Below are positions 44,191-56,997 of a DNA stretch of 64,000 bases, piece after piece. A program made the translations under genes and the position numbers. The notes below the pieces were generated by a model, which did not search any database, had not been told where the DNA came from, and saw only the letters and a list, made by a program, of their open reading frames with translations. Numbering within the stretch: the first letter of the stretch is position 1; each line of letters opens with the position of its first letter. This stretch comes from Allobosea sp. WAO. Lineage in GTDB: Bacteria > Pseudomonadota > Alphaproteobacteria > Rhizobiales > Beijerinckiaceae. The stretch covers positions 186,001 through 250,000 of the forward strand of contig NZ_JXTJ01000006.1 of assembly GCF_001509835.1 (NCBI RefSeq), in the 5' to 3' direction.

Positions 44191-44217
44191 TAACTCATCA
44201 GCAATGCTGATGAGTTA
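44191..44217. promoter_or_regulatory. 27-bp perfect palindrome, probable LysR-type operator
   Basis: TAACTCATCAGC (44191-44202) and GCTGATGAGTTA (44206-44217) are exactly complementary around AAT. The inner part fits the LysR-box pattern ATC-N9-GAT (a T-N11-A site). It lies 106 bases upstream of the LysR gene and 8 bases past the trxB stop. With no U-tract it is less likely to be a terminator, although it would still fold in a read-through trxB transcript. Confidence 0.6.
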
Positions 44218-44225
44218 ACAAAACC

Positions 44226-46290
<2,065 letters not shown>

Positions 46291-46448
46291 GAATGATACC
46301 CCCGACGCCAGCCGCCATCCCGGGCAGCTTCAGGCTGTTCCTCGGTATGGCGCACGAATTGTGGCCATCCCGACGATGGCATGGCCTTCGCCTTGTATCG
46401 CGTGAGCACTGCGTCTACACCAGCGCGACCTTTTTTCCGGGGGAATTT

Positions 46449-46913
46449 GTGCGTTCCAAGCTCGACGAGATCGATCTCCGCATCCTGACCGAATTGCAGC
46501 GTGACGGGCGGATGACCAATGTCGAGCTCGCCAGCCGCGTCGGCATTTCGCCGCCGCCCTGCCTTCGGCGGGTCAGGGCGCTGGAGGAGGCCGGGGTGAT
46601 CACCGGCTACCGGGCTCAGCTCGATGAGCGCAAACTCGGCATCGAGGTGGTCTGCTTCGCCTTCGTCCATCTCGCGAGCCAGGCCGAGGCCGATCTCGCG
46701 GTCTTCCAGAGCCGGATCCGCGATTGGCCGGCCGTGCGCGAATGCTGGACGCTGTCGGGTGACATCGATTTCGTCCTGAAATGCGTCGCGACCGATTTGA
46801 AAGCCTTCCAGGACTTCGTCGGCGACCTGACGGCGCTGCCCAATGTCCGCAATGTCCGTACCGCGCTGGCGCTCGATCGGGTCAAGGACGAGCCGATCGC
46901 GCCGCTGGGTTGA
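46449..46913 (+). CDS. Lrp/AsnC-family transcriptional regulator
   Basis: The 154-residue protein has an N-terminal helix-turn-helix (LDEIDLRILTELQRDGRMTNVELASRVGISPPPCLRRVRALEEAGVITGY spans about residues 4-53) and a RAM ligand-binding domain (about 65-145) with VRECWTLSGDIDFVLKCV. It starts at GTG 46449 with GGGGGA just upstream. Such regulators respond to amino acids. Its neighbours trxB, LysR and greA/carB are usual for the order. Confidence 0.93.
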   Translation: MRSKLDEIDLRILTELQRDGRMTNVELASRVGISPPPCLRRVRALEEAGVITGYRAQLDERKLGIEVVCFAFVHLASQAEADLAVFQSRIRDWPAVRECWTLSGDIDFVLKCVATDLKAFQDFVGDLTALPNVRNVRTALALDRVKDEPIAPLG

Positions 46914-46916
46914 GCG

Positions 46917-47402
46917 TCAGCCGAGCACCATCTTCCTGATCCATGCAGCATGGTTGACGATGAGGCGCTCGACGCGGCGCTCGTCAATACCGGGCGAGAA
47001 CCAGAAACCGGAATCGCCGGCTCCGTTCATCGACAGGACCGGATAGGTCGCCAGCACCTCGCCCCTGCGGCCGGTGACCGTGACCAGGCTTTCCAGATAG
47101 TCCGAGGTTGCGCCGTCATCGATGTCGCCGCCGACATAGGTCGGCAGGGTCAGTCCGCGTACGGCGACTGCGAGCGTCGCGCCGCCCGGCTGACGCACCC
47201 CGGCGAAGCCGCGCGCCAGTTCCTGCTCTAGACGGGTCCTGACGACCTCGGCGCGCGGGCCGACGCCGAGCTCGACCAGCCGCGAGACATCGACACGAAT
47301 GGCGCCGATCGCGGTGCCCGAGCCGAGCGGGGGCGTGGTCTGGCAGCCGGCCAGCAGGGCCGTGGCTGCCCCCAGGATAAAAAGTCTGCGGGTCGGTATC
47401 AT
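46917..47402 (-). CDS. Tandem exported lipoprotein, paralogue 1 of 3 (unknown function)
   Basis: The 161-residue product has a signal with adjacent arginines (PTRRLFILGAATA) and lipobox LLAGC (C20). The mature part shares AIGAIRVD, LEQELARG, TLAVAVRGL, YPVL and the C-terminal ERRVERLIVNHAAWIRKMVLG with the two genes upstream. It ends 3 bases from the convergent Lrp stop. The GTG at 47414 would overlap the previous gene; ATG 47402 is preferred. It is a short beta-rich protein probably attached to the envelope. Confidence 0.75.
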   Translation of the reverse strand: MIPTRRLFILGAATALLAGCQTTPPLGSGTAIGAIRVDVSRLVELGVGPRAEVVRTRLEQELARGFAGVRQPGGATLAVAVRGLTLPTYVGGDIDDGATSDYLESLVTVTGRRGEVLATYPVLSMNGAGDSGFWFSPGIDERRVERLIVNHAAWIRKMVLG

Positions 47403-47406
47403 CGTC

Positions 47407-47874
47407 TCAACCACCGAGGTAGCGCCTGATCCATTGCGCGTTGCTGGCGACCAGGGCCTCGATCCGGCGCCGATTGACGTCCGGCCGATACCAGGCGCCG
47501 CCAGAACTCGGGGCCATGATCGCGAGGATCGGATAGCGGGCGATCTCGCGCCCGTCGGCGGCGATCAGCCGGGCTTCGCTTTCGAGGGTGTCATTGCCCA
47601 TGGTGACAGCCTGTCCGCCGGCATAGCTCGTCAGGTAGAGCCCGGTGACGGTGACCTGCAGCGTTGCGCCATGCCCGCTTCGGAGGCTGGCGAGCTCGCG
47701 CTCTAGCATCGGCCTGATCATGGCGGCAGTGGCGCTCTGGCCCTTGGCGGCCAACGGCCCGGTGTCGACGCGAATTGTGCGGATCGCGACTGACGAGACG
47801 GCTGGTGTCACCGTCTGGCAGCCGGCCAGCAATGCCGTAGCGAGGCTAGTCAGGAATGTCCGGCGCGCGAGCAC
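47407..47874 (-). CDS. Tandem exported lipoprotein, paralogue 2 of 3 (unknown function)
   Basis: The 155-residue protein begins at GTG 47874 with ARRTFLTSLATALLAGC (lipobox Cys at 19). Shared blocks with its neighbours are IRTIRVDTGPL, LERELASL, TLQVTVTGLYLTSYAGG, YPIL, SSGGAWYRPDVNRRRIEALVASNAQWIRRYLGG. The stop and the next start are 4 bases apart. No enzymatic motif is visible. The tail WIRRYLGG is identical in type to that of paralogue 3. Confidence 0.78.
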   Translation of the reverse strand: MLARRTFLTSLATALLAGCQTVTPAVSSVAIRTIRVDTGPLAAKGQSATAAMIRPMLERELASLRSGHGATLQVTVTGLYLTSYAGGQAVTMGNDTLESEARLIAADGREIARYPILAIMAPSSGGAWYRPDVNRRRIEALVASNAQWIRRYLGG

Positions 47875-47879
47875 GGTTC

Positions 47880-48368
47880 TCAGCCGCCGAGATAGCGCTT
47901 GATCCAGAGCGCGTTGTTCTCTAGCAGCGCCGCGACGCGGCGCTGGTCGCTATCGGGCCTGTACCAGGCGCCGCCGGAGCTGGGGTGCAGCGTCGAGCGG
48001 ATCGGGTAGCTGGCGAGCACGCGCCCGCGATCGATCAGCTCGGCCAAGCTGTCCATGTTGTCGTTGCCGGAGCCGCTTCCATCTCCCGCCATGCCGCTGC
48101 CGGCATAGCTCGCGAGCCAGACCCCCTGAATGGTGACGTAGAGCGTCGGGCCGCCGCGCTGGCGCTGGGCGCCAAGCTGGCGAGCGAGCTCCTGCTCAAG
48201 GGTGCGCGCGATCCTCACGGACCTTTCGCCCCAGCCCTGCGGGCCGATACGGCTCGCGTCGACGCGGATGGCGCCGATGGCTGCGCCCTGCGCCTCTGCC
48301 CCAAACGAAACGAGCCCGCCTGCGGCGAGCGCGGCGGACCCGGTGAGAAAAGCACGACGGCTGGTCAT
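47880..48368 (-). CDS. Tandem exported protein, paralogue 3 of 3 (no lipobox)
   Basis: The 162-residue product has a Tat-like leader TSRRAFLTGSAALAAGG but, unlike its two paralogues, no lipobox cysteine, so it is probably released or anchored by the leader. Shared blocks include AIGAIRVDASRI, LEQELARQL, TLYVTIQGVWLASYAG, YPI, SSGGAWYRPDSDQRRVAALLENNALWIKRYLGG. A glycine/serine-rich insertion (GMAGDGSGSGND) distinguishes it. It is first in the three-gene run. Confidence 0.78.
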   Translation of the reverse strand: MTSRRAFLTGSAALAAGGLVSFGAEAQGAAIGAIRVDASRIGPQGWGERSVRIARTLEQELARQLGAQRQRGGPTLYVTIQGVWLASYAGSGMAGDGSGSGNDNMDSLAELIDRGRVLASYPIRSTLHPSSGGAWYRPDSDQRRVAALLENNALWIKRYLGG

Positions 48369-48464
48369 GGCGGCATCTCCGGCGGCAGGTATCACCCTCA
48401 ATCTAGGTGCTGACGCAGAGATGGCCAAGGAGCCGCGGGCAAGAAGTGACGGCGAGGAAACGCC

Positions 48465-48938
48465 TCAGCGGAAGGCGACGCCGACGACCTCGTAGGACTT
48501 GCCGCCGCCAGGCGTATTGACCTGGACGGAATCGCCGACCTTCTTGCCGATCAGGGCGCGCGCGATCGGCGAGCCGATCGAGACCTTGCCCGACTTCACG
48601 TCGGATTCCGGCTCACCGACGATCTGGTAGAGTTTCTCTTCCTCGGTGTCGTCGTCGATCAGCTTGACGGTCGCGCCGAACTTGATGGTGTCGCCGCCCA
48701 GCTTGCTGACATCGATGATGTCGGCGCGGCCGATCAGCGATTCCAGCTCCATGATGCGGCCTTCGTTCAGCGACTGGGCTTCCTTGGCGGCATGATACTC
48801 GGCGTTCTCCGAGAGGTCGCCGAGGGCGCGTGCCTCGGAGATCGCCTGGATGATGCGTTGACGCTCAACCTGCTGCCGCTGCTTCAGCTCGACTTCGAGA
48901 GCGGCGAAGCCGCCGGCCGTCATAGGAACCTTGTCCAT
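48465..48938 (-). CDS. greA: Transcription elongation factor GreA
   Basis: The 157-residue factor stimulates transcript cleavage by backtracked RNA polymerase. It has the N-terminal coiled coil ([50 protein letters not shown], with the acidic DLSENAEY tip near 42) and the FKBP-like C-terminal domain ([30 protein letters not shown]). It follows carB by about 105 bases on the same strand. Confidence 0.97.
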   Translation of the reverse strand: MDKVPMTAGGFAALEVELKQRQQVERQRIIQAISEARALGDLSENAEYHAAKEAQSLNEGRIMELESLIGRADIIDVSKLGGDTIKFGATVKLIDDDTEEEKLYQIVGEPESDVKSGKVSIGSPIARALIGKKVGDSVQVNTPGGGKSYEVVGVAFR

Positions 48939-49043
48939 CGTCTCGTCCCAGTTCCGAAACGCGATGCGGCGCCGGTCGGACGAGTCCAGGCCAGCGCCGT
49001 CGCTTTCGATCGTCAGAAAAACTATTCCGGCGCGCCGCCCGAA

Positions 49044-52376
<3,333 letters not shown>

Positions 52377-52435
52377 GGGTCCCGACCGTGCTTGCGAGCG
52401 CGCGCCACCCTCGTCCGGTCGTGCGAACGGCGGGC

Positions 52436-52468
52436 AGCGAGCGCCTGAATGAATGCTAGGCGCTCGCT
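52436..52468. repeat. Perfect 11-bp inverted repeat in the carB/nhaA divergent region
   Basis: AGCGAGCGCCT (52436-52446) and AGGCGCTCGCT (52458-52468) flank GAATGAATGCT. It lies 60-92 bases before carB on one side and about 150 bases before the nhaA aptamer on the other. A TATAGA (52468-52473) just to the right, 17 bases after CTGAAT (52445-52450), could be the nhaA promoter. Confidence 0.55.
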
Positions 52469-52621
52469 ATAGACGGGAGCGGCGGCGGGGGGAAGCAGAA
52501 AGCGCGGGCAGGTGGCATGCACAGGCGGGCGTGGCTCTCGCTGGCGGGGCAGGGGGACGTCGTTGGGCGGGGCGAGGGCGCCGGTTCGGGTTGCGAGCAC
52601 CGGCCATCGATGCGATAGAGG

Positions 52622-52751
52622 GCCCGGGTGCTCCGCCGCGATCGTGCGGCGGGCAGGTTTTTTGCGCTGGTCGGGCCGCCAGTGCGAGGAGACCTGCATC
52701 GATGATCCCGGCCACCCGGGCGCGCCTCCTGCGTGCGCGCCGCGCTTTTTT
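52622..52751 (+). promoter_or_regulatory. Structured nhaA leader: candidate Li-I (nhaA-I) riboswitch with transcription terminator
   Basis: An outer stem GCCCGGGTG (52622-52630) / CACCCGGGC (52713-52721) encloses two arms: CCGCCGC/GCGGCGG (52633-52639, 52646-52652) and GCAGGT/ACCTGC (52653-52658, 52692-52697) topped by GCGCTGG/CCAGTGC (52664-52670, 52679-52685). A terminator GGCGCGC/GCGCGCC (52719-52725, 52735-52741) with a T6 run (52746-52751) shares its left arm with the right arm of the outer stem, so the two are mutually exclusive. The position before nhaA in an alphaproteobacterium matches the nhaA-I motif, reported as a lithium-sensing riboswitch class; the match itself is from memory. 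Confidence 0.6.
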
Positions 52752-52790
52752 CCGCATTTCCGCAATCGCCTCCGAGAAGGGGCAGCGTCG

Positions 52791-53993
52791 ATGAGCGGGA
52801 CCTTCAACGCGCGCAAGCCCGTCACGACGCTGCGCAAATTCGTCGAGAGCGAGTCGGCCGGCGGCCTCGTCCTGATGGCAGCAGCGCTGCTCGCCATCGT
52901 GATCGCCAATTCGGCGCTGGCCCCGAGCTATTTCGCGGCCTTGAAGGTCTATATCGGGCCGCTCAGCCTGCTGCACTGGATCAACGACGCGCTGATGGCG
53001 CTGTTCTTCCTGTTCGTTGGGCTGGAGATCAAGCGCGAGATGCTCGACGGGCAGCTTTCGAGCTGGAGCCGTCGGATTCTGCCGGGCGCCGCGGCCCTTG
53101 GCGGCATGATCGTGCCCGGCCTGATTTTCCTCGCCTTCAACCGGGCCGACCCGGCCGCGCTGCGCGGCTGGGCCATTCCGGCGGCGACCGACATCGCCTT
53201 CGCGCTCGGGGTGCTGTCCCTTCTCGGCTCCCGGGTTCCGGGCTCGCTCAAGGTCTTCCTGGCGGCGCTCGCGATCATCGACGACCTCGGCGCGGTCGTG
53301 ATCATCGCGCTGTTCTACACGGCGGAGCTCAACCTCTATGCATTGCTCGGCGGCGTCGTCGTGTTCGGCGCGCTCTGCGGGCTGAACCGCTTCGGCCACC
53401 AGAAGCTGCCGGCCTATCTCGCCCTTGGCCTGGCTCTATGGGTGCTCACCCTGATCTCGGGCGTCCATGCGACCGTGGCCGGCGTCCTCCTGGCGCTGAC
53501 GATCCCGATCCGGACGACGCCCGCCAAGCCCGAATCCGACCCGGCGCATTCGCCGCTGCATCGGCTCGAGCATCATCTGCACCTGCCGGTGGCCTTCCTG
53601 ATCGTGCCGATCTTCGGCTTCGCGAATGCCGGCGTCTCGTTCACCGGCCTGACGCCTGCGGTGTTCGGCGACATGCTGGCCGTCGGCGTCGCCGCCGGCC
53701 TGTTCTTCGGCAAGCTGATCGGGGTGATGGGCGCCGTCGTGCTGATGGAGCGCAAGGGCTGGGCCGATCTGCCGGCCAATGCGAGCTGGAGCCAGATGCT
53801 CGGCGTCGCGTTGCTCTGCGGCATCGGCTTCACCATGAGCCTGTTCATCGGCCTGCTCGCCTTCGAGGACCCGGCCATGCAGGCACGGGTGAAGTACGGC
53901 ATCCTCGCCGGCTCGCTGCTGTCGGGCGTCGCGGGCTATCTCGTGCTGCGGGTAGCCCGGCGGGACGACCTGCCGCCGCGCGCCGCTGGCTGA
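52791..53993 (+). CDS. nhaA: Na+/H+ antiporter NhaA
   Basis: The 400-residue, twelve-helix antiporter exchanges external protons for cytoplasmic sodium or lithium. Conserved elements are FFLFVGLEIKREMLDGQLS, the T133-D134 pair in PAATDIAFALGVLSLLG and the essential D164-D165 in AIIDDLGAVVIIALFYT. The start ATG 52791 comes 40 bases after the leader terminator. Expression is likely controlled by that leader. Confidence 0.96.
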   Translation: MSGTFNARKPVTTLRKFVESESAGGLVLMAAALLAIVIANSALAPSYFAALKVYIGPLSLLHWINDALMALFFLFVGLEIKREMLDGQLSSWSRRILPGAAALGGMIVPGLIFLAFNRADPAALRGWAIPAATDIAFALGVLSLLGSRVPGSLKVFLAALAIIDDLGAVVIIALFYTAELNLYALLGGVVVFGALCGLNRFGHQKLPAYLALGLALWVLTLISGVHATVAGVLLALTIPIRTTPAKPESDPAHSPLHRLEHHLHLPVAFLIVPIFGFANAGVSFTGLTPAVFGDMLAVGVAAGLFFGKLIGVMGAVVLMERKGWADLPANASWSQMLGVALLCGIGFTMSLFIGLLAFEDPAMQARVKYGILAGSLLSGVAGYLVLRVARRDDLPPRAAG

Positions 53994-53997
53994 GCAA

Positions 53998-54038
53998 GCG
54001 GAAAGCGCGCGGGCATCGGCTGCCTTCGCGCTTTCCGC
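53998..54038. terminator. Long hairpin after nhaA (terminator-like)
   Basis: GCGGAAAGCGCG (53998-54009) and CGCGCTTTCCGC (54027-54038) are exactly complementary over 12 bases, starting a few bases after the nhaA stop. No U-tract follows on either strand, so termination would be inefficient or Rho-assisted. Confidence 0.5.
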
Positions 54039-54131
54039 GGACCTGCCGCAGGTATAGCATCGCCGCTTCCGCGATGGCGTCGAGCCGGTTCGCGACCTTG
54101 CCGGCCACGCCCCAGCCAAAGGAGCATGGTC

Positions 54132-55193
54132 ATGCGTCAACCTGATCCGCAAAAGCTCGATGCCCTGGTCGGGCGTCTGGTCGGCGATGTCGGCGCCTGC
54201 GTCACCGGTTCGCTGATCGTGCTCGGCGACCAGCTCGGGCTCTACAAGGCCATGGGGGACGGCAAGCCGGTCACCGCCGCGGAGCTTGCCGGCCGGACCG
54301 GCGTCAAGGAGCGCTATCTGCGCGAATGGCTCTCGGCGCAGGCGGCCGCGGAGTATGTGCAGTACGACGAGAAGACGGATCGCTTCAGCCTCTCGCCCGA
54401 GCAGGTCATGGCCTTTGCCGAGGAGGGCAGCCCGGCCTTTTTCGCCGGGGCCTTCGAGATCGTGCAATCGATGTGGGTCGACGAGCCCAAGATCGAGCAG
54501 GCGTTCCGCAGCGGCGAAGGACTGGGCTGGCACGAGCACAGCAAATGCCTGTTCCGCGGCACCGAGCGTTTCTTCCGTCCGGGCTACAACGCCAATCTGA
54601 AGACGAGCTGGATCCCGGCACTCGATGGCGTCGAGGCCAAGCTGAAGAAGGGCGCGGTCGTCGCCGATGTCGGCTGCGGCCATGGCGCCTCGACCATCCT
54701 GATGGCGCAGGCCTATCCGAATTCCCGCTTCTTCGCCTTCGACTATCACGGACCTTCGATCGAGAAGGCGCGCGAGGCCGCCGACAAGGCTGGCGTCGGC
54801 GACCGGATCGTCTTCGAGAAGGCCTCTGCCAAGGATTTCCCAGCGAAGAAATACGATCTCGTCGCGATGTTCGATTGCCTGCACGATATGGGCGACCCGG
54901 TCGGTGCCGGCCGCCATGTCATGGAGACGCTGGCCGCTGACGGCACCTGGATGATCGTCGAGCCCTTCGCCCATGACCAGCTCAAGGACAATCTCAACCC
55001 GGTCGGGAGGATCTTCTACGGGGCGTCGACGATGATCTGCACGCCGGCCTCGCTGTCGCAGGAGGTCGGTCTCGGGCTGGGGGCGCAGGCCGGCGAGATG
55101 CGGCTGCGCAAGGTCGCGCTCGATGCCGGCTTCTCGCGCTTCCGCCGCGCTACCGAGACGCCATTCAACATGGTGTTCGAGGTCAGGGCGTAG
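54132..55193 (+). CDS. Two-domain SAM-dependent methyltransferase (winged helix plus Rossmann)
   Basis: The 353-residue protein has an N-terminal winged-helix domain (about 10-100; GVKERYLREWLSAQAAAEYVQYDEKTDRFSL) and a class I methyltransferase domain with VVADVGCGHGASTILMA (motif I, about 178), FFAFDYHGPSIEKA and DLVAMFDCLHDMGDP. This layout is common in the Rv2258c-like bacterial S-adenosylmethionine methyltransferases. The start ATG 54132 is 7 bases after GGAG. The acceptor is unknown. Confidence 0.87.
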   Translation: MRQPDPQKLDALVGRLVGDVGACVTGSLIVLGDQLGLYKAMGDGKPVTAAELAGRTGVKERYLREWLSAQAAAEYVQYDEKTDRFSLSPEQVMAFAEEGSPAFFAGAFEIVQSMWVDEPKIEQAFRSGEGLGWHEHSKCLFRGTERFFRPGYNANLKTSWIPALDGVEAKLKKGAVVADVGCGHGASTILMAQAYPNSRFFAFDYHGPSIEKAREAADKAGVGDRIVFEKASAKDFPAKKYDLVAMFDCLHDMGDPVGAGRHVMETLAADGTWMIVEPFAHDQLKDNLNPVGRIFYGASTMICTPASLSQEVGLGLGAQAGEMRLRKVALDAGFSRFRRATETPFNMVFEVRA

Positions 55194-55240
55194 GCCGAAA
55201 GCCAGTCGATCGCACGAGCTGTAAGCCCGCCCGACATTTC

Positions 55241-56452
55241 TCAGCGGACGGGCGGGGCGAGAGCGATCTCGCTGACCAGCGAGGCCCTTCTCGCCGCCGC
55301 CCGGCGCCGGCGCATCGAGATCAGCAGCAGGCCGAGCGCGCCGAGCTCACAGAGAGCGCCGACGAAGCCGAGCTGCCAGGTTGCGCCGTGGCGCAGAACC
55401 TGCTGGCCGAGCACGGCCCCAGCGGCGATGCCGACATAGAGCGCCGAGGCGTTGAGCGAGAGCGCGACCACGGTGGCGTCCGGCGCCATCGCGGCGAGCC
55501 GCGACATCTGCGAGGGATGACCGGCCCAGCCGGCGCCGCTCCAGACCATCATCACCACCCGCAGGACGAAGAGCGCGAGCGCCGGCGGCAGGGTCAGCGC
55601 GACGAGCGATGCGGTGGCGAGCGCGACGGCGAGCAGGGACAGCACGAAGGTCAGTGTCGGCTCCGGGCCGAAGCGGTCACTCGCCCTTCCGCCCCACTGG
55701 TTGCCGAGCGCCGAGCCGATGCCGGCGATGACCAGCGTGGCGCTGAGCCAATGACCGGTGATGCCGGCATGGGCGGAGAGGAAGGGGGCGATATAGGTGT
55801 AGAGGGTGAAGGCGCCGGTCGTCCAAAGCGCGGTGGTGCCGAGTGCTAGAAGCACATCGCCGCGGCGCGCGACCTGGAGGCGTTCGGCGAGGGTGTTCGC
55901 TCCGCGCGGCAGGCCGGCCGGCATCCTCAGGAGCAGGCCGAGCAAGGCGAGGGCGCCGAACAGCGCGACGACGAGAAAGGCGAAATGCCAGCCGAGAGTC
56001 GCGACTGCGGTGCCGAGTGGCACGCCGAGGATTAGCGAGACGGTCATGCCGCCGGTGACGAGCGCGATCGCGCGCGCCCGGCGCTCCGGCGGCGCCAGCG
56101 AGACGGCGACCGCATTGGCGGCCGGCATGAACACGCCGGCGCCGAGCGCCATCAGGATGCGCGCCAGCATCAGCCAGGTGAAATCGCTGGTGAAGGCGGC
56201 CAGCAGGTTGGCAAGGGTGAAGATGCCGAGCGAGCCGATCAGCACGCGCCGCCGGTCGAGATTGCCGAGCAGCGTCGAGAGCACGGGAGAGCCGATGGCG
56301 TAGGCGATGGCAAAGACCGATATCAGAAGCCCTGCCATGTCGACCGAGACCCCGAAGGCGGCGGCGAGATTGGGCAGGATGCCGGTGATGACGAGGCTGC
56401 CCGTGCCGATGGCGAAGGCGCCGCCGGCCAACAGGAGAAGGCGGATGTCCAT
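55241..56452 (-). CDS. MFS transporter (drug:H+ antiporter-1 like, AraJ/YdhP type)
   Basis: The 403-residue, twelve-helix protein shows the DHA1 pattern: GTGSLVITGILPNLAAAFGVSVDMAGLL, SVFAIAYAIGSPVLSTLLGNLDRRRVLIGS (motif A), and VFMPAANAVAVSLAPPERRARAIALVTGGMTVSLILGVPLGT (motif C). It is divergent from an ArsR-type repressor gene with two operator-like sites between them, suggesting efflux induced by a ligand of that regulator. Confidence 0.9.
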   Translation of the reverse strand: MDIRLLLLAGGAFAIGTGSLVITGILPNLAAAFGVSVDMAGLLISVFAIAYAIGSPVLSTLLGNLDRRRVLIGSLGIFTLANLLAAFTSDFTWLMLARILMALGAGVFMPAANAVAVSLAPPERRARAIALVTGGMTVSLILGVPLGTAVATLGWHFAFLVVALFGALALLGLLLRMPAGLPRGANTLAERLQVARRGDVLLALGTTALWTTGAFTLYTYIAPFLSAHAGITGHWLSATLVIAGIGSALGNQWGGRASDRFGPEPTLTFVLSLLAVALATASLVALTLPPALALFVLRVVMMVWSGAGWAGHPSQMSRLAAMAPDATVVALSLNASALYVGIAAGAVLGQQVLRHGATWQLGFVGALCELGALGLLLISMRRRRAAARRASLVSEIALAPPVR

Positions 56453-56484
56453 GGCAGATTGCTCCGTAGGGAGTTGCCGACAAT

Positions 56485-56551
56485 TTCAATGATTGTTGAA
56501 TCATGAGTGCTGACCGGCCATGAGTCAATCCTAAATTCAAGGATCATTGAA
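56485..56551. promoter_or_regulatory. Twin TTCAA-N6-TTGAA operators in the MFS/ArsR divergent region
   Basis: Two sites TTCAA-TGATTG-TTGAA (56485-56500) and TTCAA-GGATCA-TTGAA (56536-56551) share the same spacing, 51 bases centre to centre. In addition, TTTCAATGAT and ATCATTGAAA at their outer edges are complementary, making the whole region a larger dyad. The region is AT-rich against a GC-rich background. It is most simply the binding site of the neighbouring repressor. Confidence 0.6.
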
Positions 56552-56589
56552 ACTTGTCAGGAGCGGCGCCGGCAATTAAGCCTGAGGTG

Positions 56590-56937
56590 ATGAAGCAGCT
56601 CTTCCATCCCGAAATCGAGGACGTCCTGCCCGCCGATGTGTTCGCGGCGCTGGGCGATCCGATCCGGCTCGGCATCCTCGTCTCGCTCGCCGATTGCGAC
56701 GAGGTCGACAAGGCACGCTGCGGCGCCTTCACCGAGCTCGCCTCGCCCTCGCTGCTCTCCTACCACTTCGCCAAACTGCGCGAGGCTGGGATCACGCGGT
56801 CGCGGGCCGAAGGGACGGTGCGCTTCCTCAGCATCCGCCGCGAGGAGTTCGACCGGCGCTTTCCCGGCCTGCTCGACAGCGTGATCGAGACAGCGCGGCG
56901 GGACCCTTCAGTGCCGCGGGTCAAGCTCGACGTCTGA
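56590..56937 (+). CDS. ArsR-type helix-turn-helix transcriptional regulator
   Basis: The protein of about 115 residues has a winged helix (VFAALGDPIRLGILVSLADCDEVDK, then LLSYHFAKLREAGITRSRAEGTVRFLSIRREEF). The spacing SLLSYHFAKLREAGI is the DNA-recognition helix of the ArsR/SmtB group. One cysteine pair (ADCDEVDKARC) could sense a metal or oxidant. The start is ATG 56590 after GAGGTG; TTG 56554 is also possible. Confidence 0.85.
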   Translation: MKQLFHPEIEDVLPADVFAALGDPIRLGILVSLADCDEVDKARCGAFTELASPSLLSYHFAKLREAGITRSRAEGTVRFLSIRREEFDRRFPGLLDSVIETARRDPSVPRVKLDV

Positions 56938-56948
56938 TCGCTCTTTCG

Positions 56949-56977
56949 GTCATGCTCGGCACAAGGCCGAGCATGAC
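56949..56977. repeat. Perfect 12-bp palindrome (class A half-element)
   Basis: GTCATGCTCGGC (56949-56960) and GCCGAGCATGAC (56966-56977) flank ACAAG. Same family as 11925-11945, 18074-18098 and 42758-42783. Confidence 0.75.
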
Positions 56978-56997
56978 GATGTGGGCCGTGGGGCCCT

